Shown: in pieces, positions 38,043-50,400 of the stretch
Layout of the letters: the number at the start of each line of letters is the position of its first letter
How positions within the stretch are numbered: the first letter of the stretch is position 1
Origin: Pelotomaculum sp. PtaB.Bin104
Lineage (GTDB): Bacteria; Bacillota; Desulfotomaculia; Desulfotomaculales; Pelotomaculaceae
DNA length: 64,000 nt
Direction of reading: 5' to 3'
Assembly (NCBI GenBank): GCA_002067205.1
Contig: MVQL01000229.1
Span: 1 to 64,000, forward strand
Notes under the pieces: model-generated
What the model was told of the DNA's origin: nothing
The model's input: the letters and a program-made list of their open reading frames with translations, nothing else
Databases searched by the model: none
Program-made: the position numbers and the translations under genes

Positions 38043-38999
38043 TTACTGCATAGCTAGCGCGATCGCCCCGATTACACCAGATCGCTGGCCAAGGGCAGCC
38101 GGTACTATTTGGGCCCGTTCACGGGACGGCTGAAAAGCCCGCGACTGTACTTCCTGCCTGATACCACGCCAAACCGGCTCACCAATTTCCATAACACCCC
38201 CACCCAGCACAACCATATCCGGATTAAGAAGATTAATGACATTGGCAACCCCTATGCCAAGATACCGCGACGCCTGGTCAATGATCAAGGCCGCTTCTGG
38301 ATCCCCCTCTGCGGCGGCAGCAGCTACCACAACAGAATTAATCTCCCCTGGGTCACCACCGGCCCGATTTAAAATATTTTTCCCACCGCCACGATTTACA
38401 AGACATCTTGCTTCCCGGGCGATAGCGGTGCCGGAAGAGAGGGCCTCCAGGCAGCCCCGGGCCCCGCAGTTACATAGCGGCCCATCCGGCAATACAATTG
38501 TATGTCCTATTTCCCCGGCGCCGTCTGAAGAACCATGGTAGAGTTGTCCCCCCAGGATCAACCCCCCGCCAACGCCAGTACTGACGGTAATATAGACCAT
38601 ATTTTTTGTGCCCTTGCCAGCCCCGAACATATACTCGCCAAGAGCGGCTGCATTCGCGTCATTGTCAATAATCACCTTAATTGATAATTGCTCCTCCAGC
38701 AGCAGCTTAACGGGAACATCATGCCAGTGCAGATTAGGTGAGAACTGAATCACACCCCGGGAAATGTCAAGAGGTCCAGGAGAACCCAGTGCAATAACTT
38801 TAATTGAAGCGGGGGATACTCCTACCTGCTTCAGCAACTGCCTGACAGTGGCAGCAATCTGCCCGATCACGAATGCTGAACCCCTGGCTGTCTTGGTGGG
38901 TATTCTTGTTTCTGCCACAATATCGCCGTTTCCGGTGGCTAGTGCTGTATGGATTTTCGTGCCGCCAAGGTCAACCCCGATTAAATAATCAACCGGCAT
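38043..38999 (-). CDS. ROK-family glucokinase
   Basis: A 318-aa sugar kinase of the ROK family. It has the ATP phosphate loop GVDLGGTKIHTALA, the catalytic aspartate region VIIDNDANAAALGEYMFG, VSTGVGGGLILGG, the glutamate region GEIGHTIV and the zinc motif CNCGARGCLE. It probably phosphorylates glucose. The ATG at 38999 was chosen with AGGTG eight bases upstream, instead of the GTG that overlaps the preceding stop codon. It follows the HAD phosphatase gene by five bases. Confidence 0.92.
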   Translation of the reverse strand: MPVDYLIGVDLGGTKIHTALATGNGDIVAETRIPTKTARGSAFVIGQIAATVRQLLKQVGVSPASIKVIALGSPGPLDISRGVIQFSPNLHWHDVPVKLLLEEQLSIKVIIDNDANAAALGEYMFGAGKGTKNMVYITVSTGVGGGLILGGQLYHGSSDGAGEIGHTIVLPDGPLCNCGARGCLEALSSGTAIAREARCLVNRGGGKNILNRAGGDPGEINSVVVAAAAAEGDPEAALIIDQASRYLGIGVANVINLLNPDMVVLGGGVMEIGEPVWRGIRQEVQSRAFQPSRERAQIVPAALGQRSGVIGAIALAMQ

Positions 39000-39004
39000 G
39001 ACGC

Positions 39005-39808
39005 TCACCTCCCCAGTACAAACTTGTTCAAAGCCTCTACTACCCCATCACCGTTGGGTGCACTCGCAACATAGCCGGCTCTTTTCTTAATTTCCTCCCT
39101 GGCGTTAGCTACTACTACACCCAGGCCCGCATAATCCAGCATCTCCAAGTCATTATAGCTATCTCCAACTGCGATGACCTCGTCACTTTTTAAGCCATAG
39201 TGCTCAGCCAGCACGGCCAGAGCATGGCCTTTAGTAGCCTGTGGATGTGAAAACTCCAAAAAGTACGGCTTTGACTTAGCGATATGTAGTTTCTGGCCAT
39301 AGCGTGGTATTAACTCAGTACTAAGTTGGTCCAACAGCGATTCATTAGCAATAACCACTACTTTGGTTGGATCACGATCCAGGATTTTTAATAAGTCACC
39401 CACAATTTCCGCCTTCACCCCGGCGATTTGCATGTAGCGGCGGCCCTCAGGTGTGTCTTGTTCCATCAACAGCCGGTCATCCAGGTAAGCGTTCAGATGG
39501 TAGCCCAACTCGTGAACACGGTTGATAATCTCCCTGGCGTAGATCAGCGGCAACGGGCGATAAAATAATACTTCCCCGGAAAGAGCGTTTTTTACCAGTG
39601 CCCCCTGGTAGGTAATTAAAGGGAGGTCGAGCCCCAGTTCCCTGGCATAAGGTACGGCTGAGCGAAACATCCGACCGGTGGAGATGGTAAATTGAACACC
39701 GGCAGCCCGGATAGCTTTAATCGCCTCCTTGACCCTCCCTGTTAGCCGGAAATCATCATCAAGCAAAGTATCATCTAAATCTGCGGCAACCAGTTTATAT
39801 TTTGACAT
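39005..39808 (-). CDS. Cof-type HAD-IIB phosphatase
   Basis: A 267-aa phosphatase. It shows motif I AADLDDTLLDDDFRL with two catalytic aspartates, motif II TISTGRM, and motifs III/IV KGHALAVLAEHYGLK and VIAVGDSYNDLEML. Cof-type enzymes dephosphorylate sugar phosphates and related metabolites with broad specificity. It sits upstream of the glucokinase gene, in line with a sugar-phosphate role; the substrate is unknown. Confidence 0.92.
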   Translation of the reverse strand: MSKYKLVAADLDDTLLDDDFRLTGRVKEAIKAIRAAGVQFTISTGRMFRSAVPYARELGLDLPLITYQGALVKNALSGEVLFYRPLPLIYAREIINRVHELGYHLNAYLDDRLLMEQDTPEGRRYMQIAGVKAEIVGDLLKILDRDPTKVVVIANESLLDQLSTELIPRYGQKLHIAKSKPYFLEFSHPQATKGHALAVLAEHYGLKSDEVIAVGDSYNDLEMLDYAGLGVVVANAREEIKKRAGYVASAPNGDGVVEALNKFVLGR

Positions 39809-39898
39809 AGATCCCCCGATCCAGTGCTGTTATTAATAATATACTCAACATACCATGATTATACAATAGGGGTAAAAAAAACTATTAATCCCTACTTT

Positions 39899-41752
39899 TT
39901 ATTTATGAAAAAATTCATAAACGGCCAGGGCCGCTTTTTTGTTCATTCCACCTGCCGCTGCCAGTTCTTCTATAGAAGCCTGCTCAATTGCCGCCAGGCT
40001 ACCGAAGGCTTTTAAAAGGGAGCGCCGCCGCACCGCTCCGATTCCCTCCACTTCATCCAGCAGCGACTTGAGGCCGGCCTTGCCCCTCAGGCTCCGGTGG
40101 TAAGTAATGGCAAAGCGGTGCGCCTCGTCCCGCAGGCGCTGCAGCAGGTGCAAGGCCTTTGAGCTCTCCGGCAGGGCTATGGGCTCTGGACTGCCCTCAG
40201 CAATAACAAGCTCCTCTTCCTTAGCCAGGCCAAAAGCCGGGATATCAGCCACCCCCAGCTCGCGCATGACCTGCCGGACAGCAGAAAGCTGTCCCTTGCC
40301 GCCGTCTACAATCACCAAGTCCGGCAGGCGGTGAAAATTGGCTTCCTTGCTGGAAACTTGCCCCGTGCGCAGTAGCTCGCGCTCTTCCTGACCGCGCGTA
40401 AAGCGCCGCCTGATTACCTCCTGGAGCGAGGCAAAGTCGTCCGGCCCTTCCACGGTGCGGATTTTAAAACGCCGGTAATGGTCTTTAGCCGGTTTGCCCC
40501 CTTCAAAAACTACCATTGAAGCCACGCTTGCGGTACCCTGGGTGTTGGAAATATCGTAGCACTCCAGCCGGTAAGGAGGCCGCTCCATTCCCAGCGCGCC
40601 AGCCAATTCAGTCAGTGCCTCCATAGCCTGTTCCTGGCGGATAGCCTCACTGCTCTGAGCCTGCTCCAAGGTTAACAGGGCGTTTTTAGCCGCCATCTCC
40701 AATAATTTCTTTTTCTCGCCGCGACGTGGGACTTTTAAAAATACTTTTGACTTTTTTTCGCCGGTCAGCCATTCTTCTATAACTGCCTTTTCTTCCCCGA
40801 TATCTTCAGACAGGAGAATTTCCCGGGGAATAAAATCCACACTGGTGTAGTACTGCTTGACAAAGGCGGCGAGTACTTCGGAGCGGCTTAGGTCCTGAGT
40901 TCCCTTGAGCATAAAGTGCTCCCGCCCGATCAACTTGCCGCCCCGCACAAAAAATACCATTATACAGGCCTCATCAAAAGCCCTGGCCATCGCCATTACA
41001 TCCTGGTCCTCAAAGCCGCTGGAAATGATCTTCTGCTTTTCGATCACTTCCCGGACCGCGTGCAGCTGGTCACGCAGACCCGCTGCACGCTCAAATTCCA
41101 GTTTGTCAGCAGCTTCCGCCATCCTGACTGCCAGCTGCTTGGTCAGGTCTTCCTGCCTCCCCTCCAGGAACAGGCACACCTCATTAATCATGGACCTGTA
41201 AGCCTCGCTGTCAACCAGACCACAGCAGGGGCCGAGACAGCGCTTGATATGGTGGTTCAGGCATGGCCTCTCCCTGGACACCGGCTCCCGCTGCTTGCAG
41301 GAGCGAAAGGGGAAAATCTTCTTCAACAGGCGCAAGGTTTCGTTAACAGCCCCAACGTGGGTGTACGGACCAAAATACCTGGACCCGTCCTTAACACGCC
41401 GCCTGGTAATCATAACCCGCGGGTATTTTTCCGCCAGAGTAACTTTCAAATAAGGGTAGCTTTTGTCATCCTTAAGTAAAACGTTATACCGGGGGCGCTC
41501 TTCCTTGATTAAGTTCTGCTCCAGGATCAGAGCCTCTACCTCGGAGTCGGTGATGATATAGTCCAAATTGGCCACCTTTTCCACCATCAACTTCGTCCGG
41601 GGCAGGTGCCGGGCGCCGGGCTGGAAGTACGAGCGCACCCGGTGCTTAAGTGAAACCGCCTTGCCGACATAGATTATTTTCCCGTGCTCATCCCGGTACA
41701 GATAAACTCCGGGCCTGGCCGGGATATTTTTCAGTTTTTCTTCCAGTTGCAC
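39899..41752 (-). CDS. uvrC: Excinuclease ABC subunit C
   Basis: A 617-aa nuclease that makes both incisions in nucleotide excision repair. It has the N-terminal GIY-YIG domain (PARPGVYLYRDEHGKIIYVG), a UVR domain (MAEAADKLEFERAAGLRDQL), the RNase H-like domain (LECYDISNTQGTASVASMVV, LVIVDGGKGQLSAV) and a C-terminal helix-hairpin-helix pair (LDEVEGIGAVRRRSLLKAFG). The start is GTG. It is next to uvrA and uvrB, all on the minus strand. Confidence 0.97.
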   Translation of the reverse strand: MQLEEKLKNIPARPGVYLYRDEHGKIIYVGKAVSLKHRVRSYFQPGARHLPRTKLMVEKVANLDYIITDSEVEALILEQNLIKEERPRYNVLLKDDKSYPYLKVTLAEKYPRVMITRRRVKDGSRYFGPYTHVGAVNETLRLLKKIFPFRSCKQREPVSRERPCLNHHIKRCLGPCCGLVDSEAYRSMINEVCLFLEGRQEDLTKQLAVRMAEAADKLEFERAAGLRDQLHAVREVIEKQKIISSGFEDQDVMAMARAFDEACIMVFFVRGGKLIGREHFMLKGTQDLSRSEVLAAFVKQYYTSVDFIPREILLSEDIGEEKAVIEEWLTGEKKSKVFLKVPRRGEKKKLLEMAAKNALLTLEQAQSSEAIRQEQAMEALTELAGALGMERPPYRLECYDISNTQGTASVASMVVFEGGKPAKDHYRRFKIRTVEGPDDFASLQEVIRRRFTRGQEERELLRTGQVSSKEANFHRLPDLVIVDGGKGQLSAVRQVMRELGVADIPAFGLAKEEELVIAEGSPEPIALPESSKALHLLQRLRDEAHRFAITYHRSLRGKAGLKSLLDEVEGIGAVRRRSLLKAFGSLAAIEQASIEELAAAGGMNKKAALAVYEFFHK

Positions 41753-41818
41753 TCAACCACCGCTTTCCGCAGGTCCTTTGTCCGGGTTAATATATTTACC
41801 GCCTAGCTAGTAATAACT

Positions 41819-44713
41819 CTAGAAGCAGGTCGCGTCTCCGGTGTTTTCTGTTATTGCCATATCTGTTTCGCTCCAGATCCTGAGCTCCTGCCGCGGTCCC
41901 CGCGCCAGGGCTTTTTTCAAAAACTTTCCGGTATAGGACTCCGGTATGGCTGCTACCTCTTCCGGCGTGCCAGTGGCCACCACCCGGCCACCCTTGTCTC
42001 CCCCCTCAGGACCCAAATCAATAATATAATCGGAGGTTTTGATCACGTCTAGGTTATGTTCAATCACCGCTACTGTGTCACCGGCATCCACCAAACGGTG
42101 CAGGACTTTGAGCAGCCGGTCGATATCAGCAGTATGCAGGCCGGTGGTTGGTTCATCCAGAATATAAAAGGTCTTGCCGTTGGAGCGTCTGGACAGTTCC
42201 GTTGCCAATTTCACCCGCTGAGCCTCACCGCCCGACAGCGTGGTGGCCGGCTGCCCGAGGCGGATGTACCCTAGGCCGACATCCTGTAAGGTCTTCAACC
42301 TGCGGTGAATCCTAGGGATTTGTCCGAAAAATTCCACCGCCTCATCCACTGTCATGGCCAGCACATCAGCGATATTTTTTCCCTTGTAGCGGACTTCCAG
42401 GGTTTCCCGGTTATAGCGCTGGCCCTTGCAGATCTCGCACGGCACATAGACATCAGGCAGAAAGTGCATCTCAATTTTGATGATCCCATCGCCCTGGCAG
42501 GACTCGCAGCGCCCCCCCTTGACGTTAAAGCTGAACCGCCCGGCCTTGTAACCGCGCATCTTCGCCTCCGGCGTTCGGGTAAACAAGTCCCGGATGTCGG
42601 TGAATACCCCGGTGTACGTGGCAGGGTTGGACCGGGGAGTGCGGCCGATGGGCGACTGGTCGATCTCGATTACTTTATCAAGGTGCTCCAGCCCCCGGAT
42701 ACCCCGACAGTGGCCGGGCTGTATCCGGGCCCGGTGCAACTCCTGGGCTAGTTTTTTGTACAAAATATCGTTAACCAGGGTGCTTTTGCCCGAACCGGAA
42801 ACACCGGTCACGCAAATAAACACACCCAGGGGAAAATCCACATCAATATTTTTAAGATTATTCTCAGTGGCGCCTGTTACTACCACCGCCTTATCACCGG
42901 GTAGGCGGCGCGCAAGAGGTACAGGGATCGCCTTCCTACCGCTCAGGTACAGCCCGGTTATCGATTCCGGATTATCAATAATATCTTGATAAGTCCCTGA
43001 AGCCACCAGCCGGCCGCCATGTGCCCCAGCCCCGGGGCCGATATCAATAATATGGTCGCAAGCCCGCATGGTGTCTTCGTCGTGCTCAACCACAATCAGC
43101 GTATTTCCGAGATCCCGTAGCCTCTCAAGAGTCCGCAGCAGGCGCTGGTTGTCCCGCTGATGCAGCCCGATGCTGGGCTCGTCGAGGATATAGAGCACCC
43201 CCATCAGGCCGGAGCCAATCTGGGTAGCTAGCCTGATCCGCTGGGCCTCACCCCCTGAGAGGGTGCCTGCAGTCCGGTCCAGGGTCAGGTAATCCAGCCC
43301 TACATTGACCAGAAAGGTTAGCCGCTCTTTGATTTCCTTCAAAACCTGCCGGGCAATTATCTTTTCCCGGCCGGTAAGCTCCAGGGCGGCAAAGAATTCC
43401 TGCGCCTCCTGCACGGAGAAGCGGGTAACTTCAGTAATAGAAAGGTCCCCCACCTTCACCGCCAGCGCCTCAGGCTTCAGCCGGGCTCCACCGCAGGCGG
43501 GGCAGGGACGGCTGCTCATGTAGTTCTCAATATCCTCCCGCATGTGCTCCGAGCTAGTTTCCTTGTAGCGTCGGGACAGGTTATTGATCACTCCCTCAAA
43601 GGGCGCGTACAGTTCGTGCCTGCGCCCGTACAGATCACTTTGCAGGACAAAGTTAAACTTGTTATCACCTGTGCCGAACAGGATCACGGCCAGATGTTCC
43701 GGAGCCAGGTCCCGCACCGGAGTATCCAGGCTAAAACCGTACTGCCTGGCGATTTCTTCAAGAAACTGATAATAATACCCTCCAATGGTCCAGCCCTCGA
43801 TCGCCCCACCGGCAATGCTCTTCTGACGGTCGGGGATGACCAGATCAGGGTCAATCTCCTGCTTGAACCCCAGGCCGGTACACTCGGGGCAGGCACCAAA
43901 GGGGCTGTTGAATGAAAATAGCCTTGGCGATATTTCTGAAAGACTGACCCCGCAGTCAACACAGGCGAAGTTCTCACTGAAGGTGATCTCTTCTCCTCCA
44001 GCAACCACCGCCACTGCCAGTCCGCTGCCCTGCTTGAGTGCGGTTTCCATGGAGTCCGCCAATCGCCGCTCGAAGCCCGGCCGGACAATCAGCCGGTCCA
44101 CTACCAGCTCGATGGTGTGCTTTTTATTCTTATCCAGCTGGATTTCCTCGAAGGCATCCAGCATCTCACCATCCACTCTGACCCGGGCAAACCCGTTGCG
44201 GCGAATATCCTCAAAGACCTTCGCATGGTTGCCTTTTTTACCTCGGATCACCGGCGACAGAATCTGGAGCCGCGTACCCTCCGGCAGCGAGGCCAGTTGG
44301 TCTACCATCTGCTCAACTGCCTGACGGGTAATCAGCTTGCCGCAGCGGGGGCAGTGAGGTCGCCCCACTCTGGCAAAAAGCAGCCTTAAATAGTCATAAA
44401 TCTCCGTCACCGTTCCCACCGTTGAGCGCGGGTTGTGGCTGGTGGTTTTCTGATCAATAGATATGGCTGGGGAAAGACCCTCGATATAGTCTACATCAGG
44501 CTTATCCATCTGCCCCAGAAACTGCCGCGCGTAGGCTGAAAGCGACTCCACATAGCGGCGTTGTCCTTCGGCGTAAATGGTGTCAAAGGCCAGTGAAGAC
44601 TTGCCTGAGCCGGAAAGGCCTGTGATCACCACAAATTTATCCCGGGGAATTTCAACATCAATATTTTTCAAGTTGTGTACGCGGGCGCCCTTAACTAGAA
44701 TCCTATTACGCAT
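41819..44713 (-). CDS. uvrA: Excinuclease ABC subunit A
   Basis: A 964-aa damage-recognition ATPase with two ABC modules: Walker [15 protein letters not shown] near the N-terminus and [13 protein letters not shown] near residue 640; signatures [12 protein letters not shown] and [12 protein letters not shown]; zinc fingers CPRCGKL, CVDCGV/CPECTG, CPACGG and CESCQG/CEICKG. The ATG of MRNRIL was chosen because TAGGAG precedes it; the 11 residues upstream are not conserved. The 409-base gap to uvrB holds only short hairpins. Confidence 0.97.
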   Translation of the reverse strand: MRNRILVKGARVHNLKNIDVEIPRDKFVVITGLSGSGKSSLAFDTIYAEGQRRYVESLSAYARQFLGQMDKPDVDYIEGLSPAISIDQKTTSHNPRSTVGTVTEIYDYLRLLFARVGRPHCPRCGKLITRQAVEQMVDQLASLPEGTRLQILSPVIRGKKGNHAKVFEDIRRNGFARVRVDGEMLDAFEEIQLDKNKKHTIELVVDRLIVRPGFERRLADSMETALKQGSGLAVAVVAGGEEITFSENFACVDCGVSLSEISPRLFSFNSPFGACPECTGLGFKQEIDPDLVIPDRQKSIAGGAIEGWTIGGYYYQFLEEIARQYGFSLDTPVRDLAPEHLAVILFGTGDNKFNFVLQSDLYGRRHELYAPFEGVINNLSRRYKETSSEHMREDIENYMSSRPCPACGGARLKPEALAVKVGDLSITEVTRFSVQEAQEFFAALELTGREKIIARQVLKEIKERLTFLVNVGLDYLTLDRTAGTLSGGEAQRIRLATQIGSGLMGVLYILDEPSIGLHQRDNQRLLRTLERLRDLGNTLIVVEHDEDTMRACDHIIDIGPGAGAHGGRLVASGTYQDIIDNPESITGLYLSGRKAIPVPLARRLPGDKAVVVTGATENNLKNIDVDFPLGVFICVTGVSGSGKSTLVNDILYKKLAQELHRARIQPGHCRGIRGLEHLDKVIEIDQSPIGRTPRSNPATYTGVFTDIRDLFTRTPEAKMRGYKAGRFSFNVKGGRCESCQGDGIIKIEMHFLPDVYVPCEICKGQRYNRETLEVRYKGKNIADVLAMTVDEAVEFFGQIPRIHRRLKTLQDVGLGYIRLGQPATTLSGGEAQRVKLATELSRRSNGKTFYILDEPTTGLHTADIDRLLKVLHRLVDAGDTVAVIEHNLDVIKTSDYIIDLGPEGGDKGGRVVATGTPEEVAAIPESYTGKFLKKALARGPRQELRIWSETDMAITENTGDATCF

Positions 44714-44820
44714 GACTAAGCTCCTATTACTAAAAATATAAAACAATAACCTCTAGTCGCGTAAGAACTTCATACTTAACAGACTATTGATTATGAAAGC
44801 AGAATGAGATTGCGGCCGAC

Positions 44821-44960
44821 GGTCTGCCAAAAGACCTAATGGCGCAAAAAGAACGCGTTATTAAGCCGGTCCGCTTTAGTGGGCTAAAGCCTGAAGTTTT
44901 ATAGAGAATGAAATAACCTTCGGCTGAAGCCGAATAAGCAAACACTTGGGTGAAGCACCT
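44821..44960. other. Four short hairpins in the uvrA-uvrB gap
   Basis: The 409-base gap between uvrA and uvrB (44714-45122) has no convincing gene. It does hold a run of short inverted repeats: GGTCT/AGACC (44821-44835), GCTTTAG/CTAAAGC (44873-44890), TTCGGC/GCCGAA (44919-44934) and GGTG/CACC (44949-44959). They could belong to a small structured RNA or a leader; no known family is recognised. Confidence 0.35.
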
Positions 44961-45122
44961 GGATGCTAAAAACTGAAACTCAGTCATCAACCTAGAATGT
45001 TTTTTTTGGATCTGTTTGATGCTTAATTATTTGCTGCTTCTCTCTGCTGCAAAATTACAATTCTGAGCAAATATGTCTCGTCTATGACCGCTTTGTTCAG
45101 TTTAACCAACATCAAAAAAAAA

Positions 45123-47159
45123 TCAACTAACAATCTCGTCTGCAATATCTGAAACCACTGGCCGGAGCCCCTTCTCTCCCCGCAGTTGGAGCCTTAGTTC
45201 AATTATAATATCCCTGAGCTGGGCAGCCCGCTCAAAAGCCAGCTGGCGTGACGACTCCTTCATTTCTTTTTCCAGGGAGGCGATTTGTTTCTTCAGCTGG
45301 GCCTTGGTCATTTTCCCGGATAATCGCGGGCCGGCGTCATACAACGCCTGCGGTTCCGCAGCCCGGGTAGCCTCGATCACGTCACGAACCGCTTTTTTAA
45401 CGGTTTCCGGGGTAATCCCGTGCCTGCTATTATATTCCATTTGGAGCCTGCGGCGGCGCCCGGTTTCCCTGAGGGCTACCTCCATCGAACCGGTGACCTT
45501 ATCAGCGTACATGATCACCTTTCCTTCGGCGTTGCGGGCGGCCCGGCCGATGGTCTGGATCAAAGAGCGCTCGGAGCGCAGGTAGCCTTCCTTATCGGCG
45601 TCCAGGATAGCTACCAGGCTTACCTCAGGCAGGTCCAGGCCCTCTCTTAACAGGTTAATCCCTACTAAAACATCAAAGGTTCCCAGCCGCAGGTCACGCA
45701 GTATTTCCATGCGCTCAATAGTTTTAATATCCGAGTGCAGGTAACGCACCTTCACCCCAACTTCGCGGAAATAGTCGGTAAGGTCTTCGGCCATCTTCTT
45801 GGTGAGAGTTGTTACCAGCACCCTTTCCTGGCGCTGCACCCGGGCTTGGATTTCGCCCAAGAGGTCGTCGATCTGGCCCCGGGTAGGGCGGACAGTTATT
45901 TCCGGATCCAACAGCCCTGTGGGGCGGATAATCTGCTCCACCACCTGCCCGCTATGCTTCATTTCGTAAGGCCCGGGTGTGGCGGAAGTGTACACCACCT
46001 GGTTAAGGCGCGCCTTAAATTCAGTGAAGGTCAGCGGGCGGTTGTCAAAAGCGGAGGGCAGCCGGAAACCGTGCTCCACCAGAGAACGCTTGCGGGAACG
46101 GTCCCCCTCGTACATGCCGCCCACCTGGGGGACCGCCACGTGTGACTCGTCTATAAACATAATGAAATCCTTGGGGAAATAGTCCAACAGCGTATAAGGG
46201 GCCTGGCCCGGCTCCCTGCCCGTCAGGTGCCGGGAGTAGTTCTCGATCCCGCTGCAGAAACCCATTTCCCGCATCATTTCTAAATCATAGTTGGTACGCT
46301 GCTCCAGACGCTGTGCTTCTAAAAGTTTATTTTGTGACTTTAACTCCTCCAGGCGCACGGCCAGTTCTTCTTTTATAGTAAATATTGCCCGCTCCATTTT
46401 TTCACTGGAGGTGGCATAGTGACTTGCCGGAAAAATTGACACGTGCTTGCGCTCGCCCAGGATTTCCCCGGTCAGCACATCGAACTCCAGCATTTTCTCC
46501 ACTTCATCGCCGTAAAAATCCACCCGGATCGCTTTTTCTGAAGCTGCGACAGGAAAAATCTCGAGAACATCGCCCCGCACCCGGAACTTCCCCCGGACAA
46601 AGTTAATATCATTGCGATCATATTGGATGCTGACCAGTTTGCGCAGGACCGCGTCCCGGTCATAACATTCCCCCTGGCGCAGGGAAAGCACCAGGGTGCT
46701 GTATTGCTCAGGATCGCCAAGCCCGTAAATACAGGAAACGCTGGCAACGACAATTACGTCCCGCCGTTCGAACAAGGCGCAGGTGGCTGAGTGGCGCAGC
46801 TTGTCAATCTCTTCATTGATCGACGAGTCTTTTTCAATGTAGGTGTCGGTCTGGGGAATATACGCCTCCGGCTGGTAGTAATCATAATAGCTGACGAAAT
46901 ACTCCACTGCGTTGTCGGGAAAAAACTCCTTGAACTCACCGCAGAGTTGGGCTGCCAGTGTCTTGTTCGGCGCCAGTACCAGTGTCGGACGCTGGACTGC
47001 CTGGATTACCTGGGCCACCGTGAAAGTTTTACCGGTACCGGTGGCGCCCAGCAGGACCTGCCCCCGGTATCCCTTCCGTAGTCCCTCCACCAGGGCGGTA
47101 ATAGCCTCAGGCTGGTCCCCGCTGGGTTTATATTCTGATTTAAGCTGAAAAGGCCTCAT
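45123..47159 (-). CDS. uvrB: Excinuclease ABC subunit B
   Basis: A 678-aa DNA helicase-like subunit that verifies damage and loads UvrC. It has Walker [16 protein letters not shown], the beta-hairpin region [27 protein letters not shown], motif [16 protein letters not shown] and the C-terminal UVR domain ([20 protein letters not shown]). The ATG has a GAAGGTAAAG site. No LexA box was identified in the upstream gap. Confidence 0.97.
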   Translation of the reverse strand: MRPFQLKSEYKPSGDQPEAITALVEGLRKGYRGQVLLGATGTGKTFTVAQVIQAVQRPTLVLAPNKTLAAQLCGEFKEFFPDNAVEYFVSYYDYYQPEAYIPQTDTYIEKDSSINEEIDKLRHSATCALFERRDVIVVASVSCIYGLGDPEQYSTLVLSLRQGECYDRDAVLRKLVSIQYDRNDINFVRGKFRVRGDVLEIFPVAASEKAIRVDFYGDEVEKMLEFDVLTGEILGERKHVSIFPASHYATSSEKMERAIFTIKEELAVRLEELKSQNKLLEAQRLEQRTNYDLEMMREMGFCSGIENYSRHLTGREPGQAPYTLLDYFPKDFIMFIDESHVAVPQVGGMYEGDRSRKRSLVEHGFRLPSAFDNRPLTFTEFKARLNQVVYTSATPGPYEMKHSGQVVEQIIRPTGLLDPEITVRPTRGQIDDLLGEIQARVQRQERVLVTTLTKKMAEDLTDYFREVGVKVRYLHSDIKTIERMEILRDLRLGTFDVLVGINLLREGLDLPEVSLVAILDADKEGYLRSERSLIQTIGRAARNAEGKVIMYADKVTGSMEVALRETGRRRRLQMEYNSRHGITPETVKKAVRDVIEATRAAEPQALYDAGPRLSGKMTKAQLKKQIASLEKEMKESSRQLAFERAAQLRDIIIELRLQLRGEKGLRPVVSDIADEIVS

Positions 47160-47397
47160 TGCTTTACCTTCTAATTGTTTATTTATATCATTAGTATACC
47201 ATATTGGGGTAAAGCATAAAAAGCTTGTCTATCAGGGCTTCATAGTAATTGTCTGGATACTTGAGATGGCGATACAACAATAATGATTTGCTGGAAACGA
47301 TCGAGTTCATTTGTGAGGTAAATCTGGTGGTTACCATCCGCCCAGAGAGAAAAGAAAAGCTATTTATGATAATTAACTAACAAACTTTTTTATTTTT

Positions 47398-47406
47398 TGA
47401 TATAAT
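47398..47406 (+). promoter_or_regulatory. Extended -10 promoter for carB
   Basis: TGA followed by a perfect TATAAT lies about 68 bases before the carB start codon, with weak TAACAA 17 bases upstream. The remaining part of the 314-base gap after uvrB contains no recognisable gene. Confidence 0.5.
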
Positions 47407-47473
47407 TCTTGTTTGACGAGGCTCAGCGGCAGTAGACAAAAAATTTTTGAAATATTTTACAGGGAGGTAAAAT

Positions 47474-50400
47474 ATGCCAAAAAGAACCGACATCAACAAA
47501 ATTTTAATTATTGGTTCCGGCCCGATTGTAATTGGGCAAGCCTGTGAATTTGACTATTCCGGCACCCAAGCCTGCAAAGCCCTGCGCAAACTTGGCTACC
47601 AAATCGTTTTGGTCAATTCCAACCCTGCTACCATTATGACCGATCCAGGAATTGCCGACGCCACCTACATTGAGCCGCTGAACTTAAAAAGTCTTACTGC
47701 TATTATCGCTAAAGAGCGGCCCGACGCCGTGCTGCCAAATTTAGGAGGCCAGTCTGCTTTGAACTTGTGTTCTGAACTAGACAAGGCCGGTGTTTTAGAA
47801 GAATATGCGGTTAAAGTAATTGGTGTTAAAATTGACGCCATTGAACGCGGCGAGGACCGCATCGCTTTTAAGGAAACGATGAACCGGCTTGGTATTGAAA
47901 TGCCCCGCAGCCAGCCGGCCTATAGTGTTGAAGAAGCTGAAAAAATAGCTCAAGAACTCGGCTATCCCGTGGTTATCCGCCCTGCTTATACCATGGGAGG
48001 AACCGGAGGCGGCCTAGTTTATAACATTGAAGAGTTAAGGATTATCGCTAACAGGGGTATCACAGCCAGTATAATCGGGCAAATCCTGGTAGAGGAGTCT
48101 GTGCTCGGCTGGGAAGAGCTGGAACTTGAAGTCGTACGTGATGCTAAGAATCAGATGCTCACCGTTTGTTTCATTGAAAACATTGACGCCATTGGTGTGC
48201 ATACCGGTGATTCCTTTTGTTCAGCCCCGATGCTGACGATCAGCCCCGAACTGCAGCAGCGGCTGCAAAAACACTCCTATGACGTTGTGGAGGCAATCGG
48301 AGTTATTGGAGGTACCAATGTTCAGTTTGCCCACGATCCTAAAACCGGACGGGTCGTGATTATTGAAATTAACCCCCGCACTTCCCGCTCGTCTGCCCTA
48401 GCCTCAAAAGCAACCGGCTTCCCTATCGCTTTGATTTCAGCGATGCTGGCAGCAGGTATGACCCTTGACGAACTGCCCTACTGGCGGGAAGGCACTTTGG
48501 AAAAATATACCCCTTCAGGAGATTATGTGGTGATCAAGTTCGCCCGCTGGGCCTTTGAAAAGTTCCCTGGATCCATGGACAGTCTGGGAACTCAAATGCG
48601 GGCCGTGGGCGAAGTCATGAGCATCGGTAAAAACTATAAAGAGGCTTTTCAAAAGGCAATCCGTTCCCTGGAAACCAACCGCTACGGGCTAGGTTTTGCC
48701 AAGGACTTTAACCGGCGCCCCCTGGAAGAACTGCTGTCGCTGGTGGCAGAACCCTCCAGCGAGCGCCAGTTTATCATGTACGAAGCATTGCGCAAAGGCG
48801 CCGATATCGATCAGCTTTACCGGCTGACCTATATTAAGCCCTGGTTTATTCGACAAATGAAAGAGTTGGTTTTGCTGGAAGAAGAGATCCTCAAGTATAA
48901 ACATGGACGCCTGCCTGATGAATTACTGACTCAAGCAAAAAGGGACGGTTTTTCCGACCGTTATCTGGCGATGTTGCTGGATCTTGCAGAGGCAGAAATC
49001 CGTGAGCGGCGAATTGCCTTAGGGCTCGTTGAAGGATGGGAAGCAGTCCCGGTGAGCGGCGTTGAAAATGCGGCCTACTATTTCTCCAGCTACAACATCA
49101 CTGACCAGAGTCCAGTCAGCGACAGGCAGAAAGTGATGATCCTCGGTGGCGGCCCCAACCGGATCGGCCAGGGAATTGAGTTTGACTACTGCTGCGTACA
49201 CACGGCCTTTGCCCTGCGCGACCTGGGCTACGAAACCGTAATTGTCAACTGCAATCCGGAAACTGTTTCCACCGACTATGACACCTCGGACAAGCTGTAC
49301 TTTGAGCCGCTGACCGTGGAAGATGTCCTGAGCATCTACGAAAAAGAAAAGCCGCTGGGGGTAATCGTTCAGTTCGGCGGTCAGACCCCCTTGAACATCG
49401 CCGGTGAGCTGGCCAAAGCCGGGGTGGAAATTCTCGGCACCACCCCTGACACAATCGACCTGGCTGAAGACCGCGACCGGTTCCGCCAGATTATGGAGAA
49501 ACTAAATATCCCCATGCCGGAGGCAGGGATGGCGGTGAACATTGACGAAGCTCTAGCCATCGCCGATAGAATTGGCTATCCTTTGATGGTGCGGCCTTCA
49601 TATGTTTTGGGCGGACGCGGGATGGAAGTGGTCTACGATGAGGGCATGCTGCGCCAATATGTCGCCGCAGCAGTCGGGGTTACCCCGGAAAGGCCGATTT
49701 TGATCGACAGATTTCTGAGAAACGCTATTGAAGCAGAAGCAGACGCCATCGCCGACGGCAATGACGCTTTTGTGCCCACAGTAATGGAGCATATTGAACT
49801 TGCAGGCATCCACTCCGGAGACTCAGCCTGTGTAATCCCGCCCACTACCATAGCAGCCAGGCATGTTGAGGCCATCGTGGAATACACCAAAAAAATTGCC
49901 AAAGAGATGAATGTGGTAGGTTTGATGAATATGCAGTACGCCATTGCCGACGACAGGGTTTATGTGCTCGAAGCCAATCCAAGGGCCTCACGTACTGTGC
50001 CCCTGGTGTCAAAAGTATGTAACGTCTCCATGGCCAGGATTGCCACAGAGATAATTTTGGCAAACTTTAGTGGGGGTAATTCTCCCATTAAGAACCTGAT
50101 TAATAAAAAAATTCCCCATTTCGGGGTAAAAGAGGCGGTCTTTCCATTTAATATGTTCCAGGAAGTAGACCCGTTACTAGGACCGGAGATGCGCTCTACC
50201 GGTGAGGTACTTGGGATTGCTGATTCATTTGGGCTGGCCTATTACAAAGCACAGGAAGCCACCAAGTCTCCCCTGCCTATCTCCGGAACCGTCCTGATCA
50301 GCGTCAACGATCAGGATAAAACGGCTGTCTTGGAAACGGCCCGGGAATTTACCACGCTGGGCTTTCATATTAAAGCGACGGAAGGAACCCACAAATTCTT

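Noticed and set aside
44784-44990. Minus-strand 68-codon frame between uvrB and uvrA
   Set aside because: No ribosome site and no recognisable domain; it runs through the short hairpins.
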